The notes beneath the pieces are model-generated. The model ran no database searches, was not told where the DNA came from, and saw nothing but the letters and a program-made list of their open reading frames with translations. Shown in pieces: positions 43,031 to 53,570 of a DNA stretch of 64,000 nt. Numbering within the stretch: the stretch's first letter is position 1; every line of letters begins with the position of its first letter. The translations under genes and the position numbers were made by a program. Source of the stretch: Riptortus pedestris (taxonomy: Eukaryota > Arthropoda > Insecta > Hemiptera > Alydidae); NCBI GenBank assembly GCA_019009955.1, contig CM032232.1, positions 143,237,501-143,301,500 of the forward strand, given 5' to 3'.

Positions 43031-44484
43031 ACTATATTATTATTATTATTAAATTATAATATATTTAATTCACATTGGTTTAATTGTGATTTAAATAAAA
43101 ACATAAAGTAAATAGTGGAATACACAATTTAGAAATGAATACTAATGAAAATACTAATAAATACACGATTTAGAAGAAAAACGAAGTAAAATAGTTAAGT
43201 TCACGATTTAATATTAAATTAGAAATAAATCTAAATGCTTTTAATTCAAATTGGTTCATTCGTGATTTAAAAAAAAAAAAATATGGTAAACATATAAAAA
43301 CAGCTACTTACTGAAGAATATAAAGTAATATGATGCCCGAAAATCCATTTTTCCTATAAAAAATGAAGAAACTGCCACCTATTAATAAATGGTTTATAAA
43401 ATAACATGGTCGTGTAACAATATCATGAATAATATAAGAAATAAACTGTACATCACAATTCCAATGATAAAAGAAGAGTATTAGATACAACGAATGGACT
43501 AAATATGACTGAAAACAGGAAACAATGCAGTGTACGTCCGGTCCTAGCTGCAGGATAAACGGCCTGTCCCAGCAGTACAATCAGCGGCCGGTAGAGTGTG
43601 CCATAGTAATAGAGCGGCTAAATGAATCTCTCCCAAAGCAATAATTCAAGAATACGTAAGACACCCGACAATAACACTTAAAAAAAATCTACTATCAATG
43701 ATCTGTATTCGCATTATTAAATCGTTTGTAAATAAACAAAAATTAAAGGAAGTAGGGCAAGCAGTCAGCATTAGTGCAAAATATATCTAGAAGAGTGAGC
43801 TGTAGACGATCAAAACAAAGGAAATATACCGAACTAATAACTTGCAACATTTAAGAAATACATTTCTTAGTAAAATAAATTCAAAATACATTCTTTAGTA
43901 AAGAAAATTCACAATATACACAAATCAACAAACAATTTAAAGAAGTGAGGTACGAAAAGCAGTAAGCTTTAGTTACCCAAACATCTGGCAGGGAGTGCTG
44001 AAGTCAAATAAACGAAACAAAGCCCTTTCAAGCCGACAACTATCAGCATTTAAAATATTATACAAAATACAAATTCAACACAATAAAAATCAAAATTCAA
44101 CACATGTAGCATTATTGAATGAAACTAAACAAACCAATTTTGGGATAATACAAAATTTAAATAAAAATTAGACAAATAATAACAGTAAATCAAATTTAAG
44201 GCTCTCGGAGATCTTAAATGCTTTATTTAAATGGGATACTTGACTTTCTAAAGGGTAAATCATTAAAATACGATTTAAATACATATTTAAATGACATTAC
44301 TTTTTCATTTACCACGCCCTTTGCCCTTCGCCCGGAGCCCGGGCAAAAAAGGGGGTCAGGTCCGTTTCGGCGGGAAATCGATTTTGGACTTTGAGCGCCT
44401 CGCTACGGGAATCGAACCGTCCTATGTCGAAGCTAAAGGTGTCTACGGCTCAGGGAAGCATCGGAGAGTTTTTCCCCCGGTCGG

Positions 44485-44496
44485 ATATATATATAC

Positions 44497-44529
<33 letters not shown>

Positions 44530-44960
44530 TTGTCTGTTACCGCTTTAGCGGTCGTAATTGTTTTTAATCGTTACCAAACTCGATATTTCATCATTTTCCA
44601 TAAAAAGAAAGATCAAGTTTGTTAACGGCTGAAATCGGACCAGTGGGAGGGGGGGGTTTAGAGGGGAGGATTTTCGAAATATCTGCGTTACTATTCATCG
44701 GATCGAAACATTGTACAGAAGCAATCTTATTGCAAATTAAAGTTACTATAAATATTGTCATATACATTTTTTCTCTAACTTGAATATTAACCGAGATATT
44801 TGCATTTTTATTAATCGGGGCGCCTGACGGACGAAAGTTACTTTCCCGCCAAAAGCTAGTTCGCCCGTTTCCTTCACTGGGTCGGCTCTCGTGAAATTTC
44901 TCTATTGTAAAACTTCACGTGGGAAATCTGCTTAGTTTCCGCTGCCCCTGCGTGACGGAC
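44485..44960 (+). repeat. H-family element, right half (split in its TA tract)
   Basis: TA tract with CACATA interruption to about 44529, TTTGTCTGTTACCGCTTTAG, GGGGGGGTTTAGAGG, TTTCCCGCCAAAAGC, GGGAAATCTGCTTAG, GCTGCCCCTGCGTGACGGAC end at 44960. With 41095-41274 it rebuilds one complete short-form copy. Confidence 0.88.
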
Positions 44961-45020
44961 TTTTTTTACCAGCACATGGGAAATGTGCTTTGTTGACGCA
45001 ACCCTTTGCGCGACAGAATT
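44961..45020 (+). repeat. Second, diverged H-family 3' end
   Basis: GGGAAATGTGCTTTGTTGACG then CAACCCTTTGCGCGACAGAA just after the end of the previous copy, another head-to-tail junction of termini. Confidence 0.6.
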
Positions 45021-45423
45021 TGTTATATACTTGAGAGTCTAATGACAAGAGGGAGAGTGTCGCAAAAGGGTTTTGAAGTTGTGACTAGCAACTAGAGAGC
45101 GTTGTTGCATGAACAGCTGTCAGCAATTGCAGGCAATTTGGCCCTTTGTGCTCACAGCTGTTGGTCTACATGCTGATGAGTTTGTTTGCTAGCCGGGCTA
45201 GTTACTCGCTATCTCTCTCGACAAAGATAAATTGCTACGGCTCGCTTTGTCGAACGCTCCTCATTATTCAAACATGTCCACACACAAACCTATCGTTGGT
45301 CCGAGTTTTATACTTGGTTATGACTAACGAGAAGATTATGATCACACTAATACTTCATAAGAGTTCGACCGTGAAATGAGGAAGGGAAAATAGGGAGAGA
45401 GGGAAAACCCCGCATTTAATCAT
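45021..45423. other. Unique block with E-box motifs
   Basis: No repeat match and balanced composition. CAGCTG occurs at about 45115 (in AACAGCTGTCAGCAATTG, which also reads CTGTCA, a Meis/Hth-type core) and at about 45152. The 77-codon open frame at 45146-45379 has no recognised motif. Possible regulatory block. Confidence 0.3.
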
Positions 45424-45955
45424 TTTAGTAGTTTTCCCGGAAAGGAAATCAGCTATTGAGGTCGAACTCACGATTAGGTACGATTGAGGAAGGACACAGG
45501 ATTTTCGAAAAAGAAAAAAAAATATCCTCTTAATATCTATCGATCCTACCGATGAAATGACTAAAATGAGGTCCTTTCAAAACTATATATATATCACCGC
45601 TCAGCAGTCGCAATTATTGTTTAATCGTTGCCAAACTCGATATATCAGAGTTCCATACAAAACTGAAGATCAGATTCGGTAACGGTTCAAATCGCATGAG
45701 AGAGAGGGAGGGTTTAGAGGGGAGGAATTTCGAAAAATCTCCCTTACTATACGTCGGATCGAAAAATTGTGTATAACGAATCTTATTGTAAATTAATTGT
45801 ACTATAAATATTGTTATGTACGTTTATTCTCTATCTTGAATATTAACCGAGATATTTACATTTTTAAGTATTCAGCCTTCAGTAAACCCTAACTTCTACT
45901 CATGTTACTTTAACAATAGTTCGTTGTATTATAAACCACATTATTCAAAGCTTAA
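45424..45955 (+). repeat. H-family long-form copy, left part (host of piggyBac element)
   Basis: Diverged start TAGTTTTCCCGGAAAGGAAATC, TCGATCCTACCGATGA, a residual TA tract of about 10 bp, then AACCGAGATATTTACATTT, CATTATTCAAAGCTTAA. Interrupted at TTAA (45952-45955). Confidence 0.82.
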
Positions 45956-46830
45956 CCCTCGGTCGGGCGCGTCATGAATATTAAGTCTTTGGGCGCGTGT
46001 ATCTCAGAGATATCATCCTCAACCGTTTTTACGGAAATACAGTTTTTTAATATATATTTTGCACTAAAATGTTCAGTGTGTGATTAGAAACCATAACAGA
46101 AAATATAACTTCATTCAAAAATAAGTAGCACGAAATCACTTTTAGATAAGACATTAAAAATCATCTAAATATTAATGTACAAATCCTTTTTAAAATAGCA
46201 GTTTAATTATTATTTCTTTTGCAGAGCTGTATTACAATTAGGACAAAGCATGGAGGTATGTCGTAAACAAGTTTTGGTTTTGCAATTCTCACAAGAGTAT
46301 TTAGTAAACCTACATTTCTTTTTAGTTTCGCATGTTTCACATCATTTTCTTTTGTTCATTGTAGCGGAATGATTTTTTTATAGTGTTTTTGTACTTGAGT
46401 TCAATGTATGGTCCAAAGAGTGTCTGCACTCTTCACATTTCGTCCTTAGTTCGGTTGGTAAACGTCTGCTGTTGTCACTGCGTCGTACAATATTTTCTTG
46501 TACAAGATTTTTTGAAAGCTCAAGTATGAGCAAAATAATATAAAAATAGGTTTACATGATTCCAATTAATAAAGAGAAACTTAATTGATGTATATATTTA
46601 TGAAAAACCGATTTCAAAAAAACTTCCGAGATCGGGCGCGTGGTATCTAGGAGATTAAACTGAATGACAGGTGAAACACACAACTCCATCGAAAAAAGTG
46701 ACACAACTGACCTTGAGTGGGAGACCTATAAAGAACATAACTCGAAGCACTACACCACCACTCTCTGCTAGAAGGAGTGGCAATTTCTCTAGAAACTGTG
46801 TATCTCAGAGATCACGCGCCCGACGGAGGG
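45956..46830 (-). mobile_element. piggyBac-type transposon, internally deleted, with TTAA duplications
   Basis: 875 bp flanked by TTAA on both sides (45952-45955 and 46831-46834). Terminal inverted repeats CCCTCGGTCGGGCGCG / CGCGCCCGACGGAGGG match apart from one base. GGGCGCGT and TATCTCAGAGAT recur subterminally (about 46000, 46630 and 46810). It carries the end of a transposase gene on the minus strand. The flanks join as AAGC-TTAA-ATACCAAATATT, the exact uninterrupted H-family sequence found elsewhere in the window, so the empty site is confirmed internally. Confidence 0.92.
46210..46500 (-). pseudogene. piggyBac transposase C-terminal cysteine-rich region (remnant)
   Basis: The minus-strand frame reads TELRTKCEEC...HSL, then after a stop MNKRK-stop-CETCETKKKCRFTKYSC, ENCKTKTCLRHTSMLCPNC and ends LQKK at 46210. 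The spaced CxxC pairs correspond to the cysteine-rich zinc-binding tail of piggyBac-family transposases, needed for end recognition in active relatives. At least two in-frame stops and the loss of the whole DDD catalytic core show it is dead. Its place inside TTAA-flanked terminal repeats supports the family call. Confidence 0.75.
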
Positions 46831-47640
46831 TTAAATACCAAATATTATTTTCAACCGACTTTTATTGTACGAGATACATGCAACTATGTTCTGGTAACAC
46901 ATGCAAATATGTTCTGTTGATCCCCCCCCCTCTTAACCTCTTGGACTACTAAGATTTGAGTCATTGAGATAAAAATGATTCTGATCCGTTATAAGTTACA
47001 GTACTAGATATAGTAAATATTTTTCATTAAAATTAATATTTTAAATTCAGATATATTTCAATAATTGGTTTTATTTCCGGTGAAGTATATTTCGATCTAT
47101 CTGTTCAGCTGTGAGAGGTCGACAGTCCGGTTTGTTAACAATTTTAGAGAGGGAATTTCGAAAAGTTAAATTGTCTCCTTTATTTGTACCGGGGCCGAAA
47201 AATCGTATAAAATCAATCCTATTGCAAATTTAATGTTCTATAAATGATGTTATGTACTTGTTTTCTCTATATTGAATATTAACCGAGATATTTCCATATT
47301 TCAGTTTTCGGCCATCAGTAAACCCCCACTCCCATATTCTTGTCATATTAAAAATAACCTGTTATGTCAGGAATCACTTCATTCCAAGCGTAAATACCAT
47401 ATATGGTTTTTATTCGATTTTTATATTGTGAGATCCATGCAAATACGTTATTTGATGACGTCATCTATTACAAGTTTTGGTTCTTTCAAGAAAATGTTTA
47501 TTCGATCTGTACCATACTCTATATTTAACCGTTTCCATCTACTGTATGGATCATGTATGTTTTTTGTCGACCTGGAATAGTGGGGGTTTTGAGAAGGGTG
47601 GGGGGGGGGGGTCAAAAATTCTAATTACTTGAGTTATTAA
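46831..47640 (+). repeat. H-family long-form sequence, right part of host, composite
   Basis: ATACCAAATATTATTTTCAAC, GTTGATCCCCCCC, CAGTACTAGATATAGTAAAT, then a second pass through the middle (AGAGAGGGAATTTCG, GGCCGAAAAATCGTATAAAA, ATTGAATATTAACCGAGAT, CGTAAATACCATATATGG). Two H copies appear to be joined near 47140. No 3' hairpin. Confidence 0.75.
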
Positions 47641-47899
47641 ACGTTTGGACATCAGACGCATCCAGACTTTCCAATCCAAAGTCCTGCCCACCATAGTAGA
47701 TGCTCCATATTATGTTACAAACCACACCCTCCATAAAGATTTTAATATCCTATTTTTATAGGACCTAATTCTCTTAAGATTCAGAAAATTCCACCACAGG
47801 AGGGTATCCAATCATTCTAATCCAGTTCCACTCATCCATATTCCCCTTGACAAGAGACAATGGCCCAGAGATCTCCTATAGAAGTGTGAAGTGCAGTGA
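47639..47899 (+). pseudogene. Jockey-clade reverse transcriptase C-terminal fragment
   Basis: Frame KRLDIRRIQTFQSKVLPTIV, DAPYYVTNHTLHKDFNI, then after a stop DLILLRFRKFHHRRVSNHSN, ending PLDKRQWPRDLL before a stop. This is the conserved end of insect Jockey-type LINE polymerases (IQ-x-FQ-x-K...DAPWYV-N-x-x-LH-x-DL...KR-x-WP-RDL). Two internal stops; no 3' UTR or tail preserved before the next H-family element. About 86 codons remain of some 900. Confidence 0.8.
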
Positions 47900-47913
47900 T
47901 AGCAGTGGCTATT

Positions 47914-48494
47914 AGCAGATTTCCCTTAAGGGAAATCAGCTATTGAGGTTGAACTCATAACGGAATTTTCGAAATTTTTCTTCAAATGTCCATCGATCCT
48001 ACCTAGTAGATGACGAAAATGAGGTCCGTTCAAAACTGTATATATATCTATATATATATATATAGATATATATATATATATACATATATATATATTTTTT
48101 TCTGTTTCCGCTCTAGCGGTCGCTATTGTTGTTTGATCGGTACCAAACTCGATATTTAGTCGTTTTATGTAAAAAGAAAGATCGAGTTCGTTAACGGCTG
48201 AAATCGGACCAGTGGGATTTAAAGGGGTGGATTTTCAAAAATTCGAAATATCTCCGTTACTATACGTCGGATCGAAAAATTGTATAAAACCAATCTTATT
48301 GCAAATTAAATTTACAATAATTATTGTTATATACATTTAATCACAGTCTTGAATATTAACCGAGATATTGGCATTCTTATTAAATAACGGATTTTTGAAT
48401 TTCCCGCCAAAAGCTAGTTCGGCCCTTTGCCGTAACTGTTCGGCTCTCGTATGGATATTTCTCTATTGTATAACTTCACGTGGGAAATCTGCTT
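47914..48494 (+). mobile_element. H-family element, short form, 3' hairpin missing
   Basis: AGCAGATTTCCCTTAAGGG start, interrupted TA tract 48038-48096, TTTCCCGCCAAAAGC, then GTGGGAAATCTGCTTA where the sequence leaves the consensus. The terminal hairpin and GACGGAC are absent, so it ended or was cut inside the subterminal repeat. Confidence 0.85.
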
Positions 48495-48865
48495 ATTTTC
48501 TTATCAAGTCCCATTCCTCCTTAACTGTTGACTTCCTTGAAATAAACACCCCATTACACTACATGAACCAAAACTGACTTCATTTAGCAATTCACAGTAT
48601 ATCTTAATATAGTGTTATTTTATTTATTTTTTAATGTAGAAAAGCAAGAATGTTTGCAATTGGAAGACAGTGGGTGAGAGTAAAAGCGGTTGACATAAGT
48701 GGAACAAGTGGCTCATTTAAATTCAGCAGATCTCCAGTAGAGAACGCCATGTCCGGGCTGGGCTAAGCCAACGAGATCTATTGTGCCCTTTGTTATTTCA
48801 TAGTCTAGTCGAAGGGTCTAGCTCTTTGTTATTTTATTATAATATAACAATGCTGTTCTACCGTT
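48495..48865. other. Unassigned stretch
   Basis: No gene or repeat recognised. A short palindrome GGGCTGGGCTAAGCC lies near 48755. Confidence 0.3.
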
Positions 48866-49020
48866 ACACTTATTCCGCTCTGCTAATCTTACATCAGTTC
48901 GTTGCATTTATTTATTTGTTTCGAATGTATTTGTATACATAGGAAACAAGCATTAAAATAAAGCTATGCAATTCGGCTCCAGAGGAAATCAAATGTGAGA
49001 ATGAAAGTTATACAGCAATA
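48866..49020 (+). repeat. Dispersed repeat, copy 1 (partner at 50886)
   Basis: TTACACTTATTCCGCTCTG, GCATTTATTTATTTGTTTCG, GAGGAAATCAAATGTGAG, ATGAAAGTTATACAGC. A similar sequence in the same orientation lies at 50886-51050. Confidence 0.7.
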
Positions 49021-49023
49021 GAA

Positions 49024-49306
49024 GTCCGTCACGCAGGAGCTGTGTAAACTATACAGATTTCCCACTTTTACAAGTTTTACAATATAGAAATCTGCATACT
49101 GCTAACACTTAACAACACCGTGAGTAAATACAAATGGCAATGAAGAATTTTTCAGTTAATTTTAATAAACTCCGAACAGAAACGGCTTCTGAATTGTAAA
49201 CAAATAGGTCTGCCAACCACTCAGAGCTGAACAGATATAATAACACATCATATAACACGGAGCTGATCTGAATATAACACATTAACATTATTGCAAACTA
49301 TTTACT
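49024..49306 (-). repeat. H-family long-form copy, minus strand (part before RpL40 retrocopy)
   Basis: GTCCGTCACGCAGGAGCTG start, TATACAGATTTCCCAC, CTGCTAACACTTAACAACACC, CAAACTATTTACTATAC. Interrupted by a retrocopy at 49321; it continues at 49689. Confidence 0.85.
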
Positions 49307-49320
49307 ATACCTTATTAGCA
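49307..49320 (+). repeat. Target-site duplication of RpL40 retrocopy, left copy
   Basis: ATACCTTATTAGCA, identical to 49689-49702. Confidence 0.85.
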
Positions 49321-49326
49321 TAGTAA

Positions 49327-49702
<376 letters not shown>

Positions 49703-50161
49703 ATTTATAATGAATCAGAATAATTTATATTTTAATAACTCAAATTTTAGTAGTCTAAGGACAAAAGAAGGGGGGGGGGGGTGATGAACAGAACGTATTT
49801 GCATATATCTCGAATAGTAAAAGCTTACACGACAAGAACGGTTAGAAGAAGCTTAGACGAGAGCCGAACAATTAGGGAACCAGCCGAACTAATCCTGAAA
49901 CTCAATACCAGATCTCATCTCGTCCGTTATCCGCACACACTCAATAAAAATGCAATATCTCGGTTATATCCAAAATAGAGAAAAAATGTATACAACAATA
50001 CTTATAGCACATTCGATTTGCAATAAGATCGGTTCTATGTACTTTTGCGATCCAACGTATATTAACGGAGACATGTTGACTTTTCGAAAATCCTCCTCTA
50101 AACACCCCCCTCCCCTCCGACTGCCCCGATTTCAGCCATTGGCGAACTTAATGTTCCTTTA
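49703..50161 (-). repeat. H-family long-form copy, minus strand (part after RpL40 retrocopy)
   Basis: TCAAATTTTAGTAGTC, AAGAAGGGGGGGGGGGTG, ATATCTCGGTTATATCC, GATCCAACGTATATTAACG, CCGATTTCAGCCATTGGCG to CTTAATGTTCCTTTA. Interrupted at 50162 by another H element; the remnant TTAATTAAATTTCGAGTTTGG after 50847 is its continuation. Confidence 0.83.
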
Positions 50162-50279
50162 AGCAGATTTCCCTTAAGGAAAATCAGCTATTGAGGTCGT
50201 ACTCATGACGCCATTTTCGAAAAATTTCTTCAAATGTCCATCGATCCTACCCTCGAGATGACGAAAATCACGTCCTTTC

Positions 50280-50345
<66 letters not shown>

Positions 50346-50847
50346 TTATATATATTTGTCTGTTAACGCTCTAGCGGTCGCAATTTTTGTTTGATCGTTA
50401 CCAAACTCGAAATTTAATCGTTTTATGTAAAAAGAAAGATCAAGTTCGTTAATGGCTGAAATCGGACCAGTGGGAGGTGGGGTTTAGAGGGGGGAATTTT
50501 TAAAAATTCAAAATATCTCCGTTATTATGTGTCGTATCGAAAAATTGTAAAGAATCAAAGTTGTTGCAAATTAAACTTACTATAAATATTGTTTTATACA
50601 TTTATTCACTATCTTGAATATTAACTGGGATATTTGCATTTGTATTGCGTGTGTGTGATCGGCAGGAGTCGGCTATGTTCGGGACGTTCCGCCGAGAGTT
50701 AGGGCGGTCATTTCCGTTACTGTTCGTCCCTCTTGAATAGGTTTAGAGATTCATTATTACTATTGACGTTATTAGTAGGCAGATTTCTCTATTGTAAAAC
50801 GTCACGTGGGAAATCTGCTTAGTTTACGCAGCCCCTGCGTGACGGAC
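50162..50847 (+). mobile_element. H-family element, nested, complete
   Basis: AGCAGATTTCCCTTAAGG start, TA tract 50286-50356, variant block CGGCAGGAGTCGGC, GGGAAATCTGCTTAG, hairpin, GACGGAC end at 50847. It lies inside the T-rich part of the minus-strand host (CCTTTA / TTTTTTAATTAAA). Confidence 0.9.
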
Positions 50848-50885
50848 TTTTTTAATTAAATTTCGAGTTTGGTATCGATACCTTT

Positions 50886-51050
50886 ACACTTATTCCACTC
50901 TTGGAGTCTTTCATCAGTTAGTTGCATTTATTTATTTGTTTCATGTGTTTGTGTACATATAGTAAACGAGATTTAAAACAAAGTTACGCAACAAACTTAT
51001 GTATGGCTCATAAGGAAATGAAATGTTAGCATGAAAGTTATGAAGTAAAA
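50886..51050 (+). repeat. Dispersed repeat, copy 2 (partner at 48866)
   Basis: TTACACTTATTCCACTCTTG, GCATTTATTTATTTGTTTC, GCATGAAAGTTATGAAG. Same order and orientation as 48866-49020. Confidence 0.7.
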
Positions 51051-51237
51051 TTGCCACACTAAAGTCTAATTATTTTTTGAAGAACTTTGGAATCATAAAA
51101 ACTGTTTATACTTTTTAAATTTTCTACGAGAGTCTACACTTTCCAAGGTTTTTGGATAAAAGTAGACACTTCGAATTTTGCAACTAAATCTGGGCCATAT
51201 GAGACACTTCAGAAAGCATATTTAAAAGTCTGTCACG

Positions 51238-51985
51238 CAGGGGCTGCGTAAACTAAGCAGATTTCCCACGCGAAGGATTACAATACATAAATATACATAC
51301 AGCTAACACTAGCGCCAATGTTAAGTGAATAAATACAAACGTAATAAGAAATATATCCTCTGCCGGCAGGAAGCGTCTCAAATGTAAACAAATAGTTCTG
51401 CCAACGGCTCACCGGAAAGAAAACAGTAATTTAAATATATCAGAATATAACATATTCATTTTATTGAAAACTATATACTATATCTAGTACTGTAATTATT
51501 AATGAAACAGAATAATTTTTATCTCAATCAATCAAATTTTAGTAGTCCAAGAATTCAAGACGAAAAGGGTGGGGGTCACAATAACATATTTGCATCTAAC
51601 TCATATAATAATTGTCTCTGGAAAACAATGCTTGGTATATAAGCTGCGAATAATGTGGTTTATTATATAAATGAGTACTGTCTATGTAATGCCGAAAACT
51701 GAAAAATGCAAATAACTTGATTAATATTCAAGATAGAGAATAAATTTATTCACACAATATTTATAGTAGATTAGATTGGTTTTTCACATTTTTTTTGTTT
51801 TTGGTTATAGGAATTTTCGAAATTCCTGCCCTCGTACCTCCCACCCTCTCGTCCGATTTCAGCCAGTAACGAACTCGATCATTTATTTTTCATAAAACAT
51901 TTTAATATCGAGTTCGGTATCGGTCAAACAATAATTGCGACCACTAGAGTGGTAACAGACATATATATATATATATATAAAATTG
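51238..51985 (-). repeat. H-family long-form copy, minus strand, up to TA tract
   Basis: GTCTGTCACGCAGGGGCTG start with intact hairpin, AAGCAGATTTCCCACG, CTGCCGGCAGGAAGCG, AGTACTGTAATTATTAATG, GGGTGGGGGTCAC, then the common middle to GCGACCACTAGAGTGG and a TA tract (51960-51979). The 5' part resumes at about 52960 after about 1 kb of inserted elements. Confidence 0.85.
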
Positions 51986-52014
51986 TTTTGATGTTTTCGA
52001 CCAGGTTATATTTA

Positions 52015-52376
52015 TATATAGTGTTGTTATTCTTTTTGGAGTTTTGGTCAATGTTGGTGAAAAAATCTTAGTTTATGCGGATATTTCGAGAATCTTTATT
52101 TTCCCTTCTTCAGGGCAAGACTAAAGATACTTAAAAACTATTACACATAAATATTGCACTTAGGAATAGTGTTATAGTCCCCTATAGGGTTATAGAAAAC
52201 AAGGGAGGTTACTACAACCCTGGTCCTAAGTACAATAGTTATGTGTAATACTTTTTAAGTATCTTTAGTCTTGCCCTAAAAAAGAGAAAATAATGATTCT
52301 CGAAATATTGTCATAAACTAAGATTCTTTCACCAACAATGACCAAAACTCCAATAAGAATAACAACACCATATATA
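52015..52376. repeat. 360-bp near-perfect palindrome in a TA tract
   Basis: Left arm 52015-52165 and right arm 52224-52376 are complementary over about 150 bp with few mismatches (GGTGTTGTTATTC, GGAGTTTTGGTCA, GGCAAGACTAAAGATACTTA in both), around a 58-nt centre. TA repeats lie on both outer sides. No coding content. Each arm includes a CTGAAGAAGGG...TCTCGAAAT motif on one strand, similar to hairpins at 14742 and 25006. Confidence 0.92.
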
Positions 52377-52382
52377 TATATA

Positions 52383-52406
<24 letters not shown>

Positions 52407-52413
<7 letters not shown>

Positions 52414-52921
52414 ATTTTATTTTTTTTTATTTATTTCCTTGGTGAAGTAAGCCTACAGGAAGGGAGTTTATTGGCCACACGTCCCGTACAATAATTAGTA
52501 CATAACGTCTGCTTGAAGCATAATATATATATATATATATTTTTAACTATAATAACATTTAATATTTGTACAATAAAATTATTTACAACAAAAAAAAGAA
52601 AAGAAAAACTAAAACAAATTTTGTATTCAATAAATGAATAATTAATTAATTTAACTGTATTTCAGTTTCAAATAATTCAAGAAGTCATACATTTCTTCAG
52701 CAAACTGTTTTAATAGTTTATTATGTTTATTAAATAATTGTCGGCATTTTAATTGGGTTTTAAAGTCTTCACTTTGGAGCTTTAGTAGTCTGTAGTCATA
52801 GAGCAAGTGTATATGTCTGTTCAGTAGTAAAGTTGCAGTAACAGTTTGGTTGATCTTTTAGGCCAAAACGATTAAAATAACAATTTGTTGTTCCGTGCCC
52901 AGTTAATAATTGTGTCAAGTG

Positions 52922-52925
<4 letters not shown>
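52407..52925 (-). pseudogene. LINE 3' region, minus strand (post-RNase H tail, UTR, A-rich end)
   Basis: On the minus strand: LLTGHGTTNCYFNRFGLKDQ, PNCYCNFTTEQTYTL, then after a one-base shift HLLYDYRLLKLQSEDFKTQL and EEMYDFLNYLKLKYS before a stop near 52668. The GHG-x(n)-F-G...CxC...E-x-T-x-x-HLLYD pattern is the region following RNase H in R1/Jockey-like LINEs. The UTR continues to AATAAACTCCC and an A-rich end at about 52407-52440. It is related in layout to 60731-61452. It sits between TA tracts inside one H-family copy. Confidence 0.75.
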
Positions 52926-52959
<34 letters not shown>

Positions 52960-52963
<4 letters not shown>

Positions 52964-53073
52964 ATGAACAAACCTTTCATCATCTAGATAAAATTTGACG
53001 ATAGAGGAAAATTTTTGAAAATGACATCACGAGTACGACCTCAATAGCAGATTTCCCTTAACAGAAATCTGCT
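52960..53073 (-). repeat. H-family 5' part, minus strand (after split TA tract)
   Basis: TA/TG tract 52926-52964, then GAACAAACCTTTCATCATC, AATGACATCACGAGTACG, ACCTCAATAGCAGATTTCCC and TTAACAGAAATCTGCT at 53073. Completes the copy begun at 51238. Confidence 0.85.
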
Positions 53074-53089
53074 GGAAAGGATATGATAA

Positions 53090-53430
53090 ACTCGAACACT
53101 GATTGCATTTGATTGACGGCGCGAATTCCTGAGCGAGCTGAATATGAATCGTCTCGAGCGACTGTTCGTGAATCGATGTTAGACCGAATCGATAGTGGTG
53201 AAATCAGTAAGACATTGAATTATCAGCTGGTTCTTCAGCCGGCGCAGACTGATTAATGACAGCTAGAGCTTCTTCATGGCAGACAGCCCCCAATCGCCTT
53301 AAGTGCCTCCTATAAACCAGGAATTCCTCCCTCCTTCTAATTCATTAGACACACTCAGCAGCTGTGAATTCCCTTCAGCTGTTTGGAATTAATCCTTATT
53401 TTATAAAGGCACTTGTACTATCACTTACGT
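53090..53430. promoter_or_regulatory. Unique block with Hox/Exd/Hth-like binding motifs (candidate enhancer)
   Basis: About 340 bp of balanced, non-repeat sequence without a gene. TGATTGAC (53110-53117) is an Exd/Pbx-type core. TGATTAATGACAG (53250-53262) combines an Exd-Hox composite (TGATTAAT) with an abutting Hth/Meis core (TGACAG). Three CAGCTG E-boxes lie at about 53224, 53350 and 53378, and ATCGAT words near 53172 and 53187. Motif meanings are established for animal homeodomain and TALE factors; regulatory function of this block is inferred only. Confidence 0.35.
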
Positions 53431-53473
53431 TTCAAAAAGACTTCATAGTTCCGTTTCTCGTTGAGTGGATTTG

Positions 53474-53569
53474 TAAAAGATTTCCCTGAAGTGAAATTAG
53501 CTCTTGAGATATTCCAAAAATGTCTATAGGTCCCTACCTAGGAGATGGTGAAAATGATGTCTGTTCAAA

Positions 53570-53570
<1 letters not shown>
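53474..53570 (+). repeat. H-family 5' part
   Basis: AAAAGATTTCCCTGAAGTGAAATTAG-like start, GGTCCCTACCTAGGAGATGG, GTCTGTTCAAAATTA, leading into (AC)n. Right part of the copy at 53931-54682. Confidence 0.8.

Larger units (their letters stand above)
41275..44484 (+). mobile_element. 3.2-kb non-coding element inserted in an H-family TA tract
   Basis: Flanked on both sides by TA repeats belonging to one H-family copy. The left end is GAACTAGCTTGCGCCAGC and a cluster of GC-rich hairpins with TTCG-type loops (41293-41412). The right 150 bp are again GC-rich, with the perfect GCCCGG-AGC-CCGGGC hairpin (44330-44344). The 2.9 kb between are very AT-rich and contain a direct duplication of about 400 bp (41870-42275 and 43300-43725, sharing AAACTGCCACCTATTAATAA and GATCTGTATTCGCATTATT) and a tandem array. 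No protein domain seen in any frame. The ACTAGCT start directly after TA resembles the G-family, but the rest does not; the class is unknown. Confidence 0.65.

Noticed and set aside
45956..46830. GC-rich GGGCGCG words as CpG-island promoter
   Set aside because: They are the terminal and subterminal repeats of the piggyBac element.
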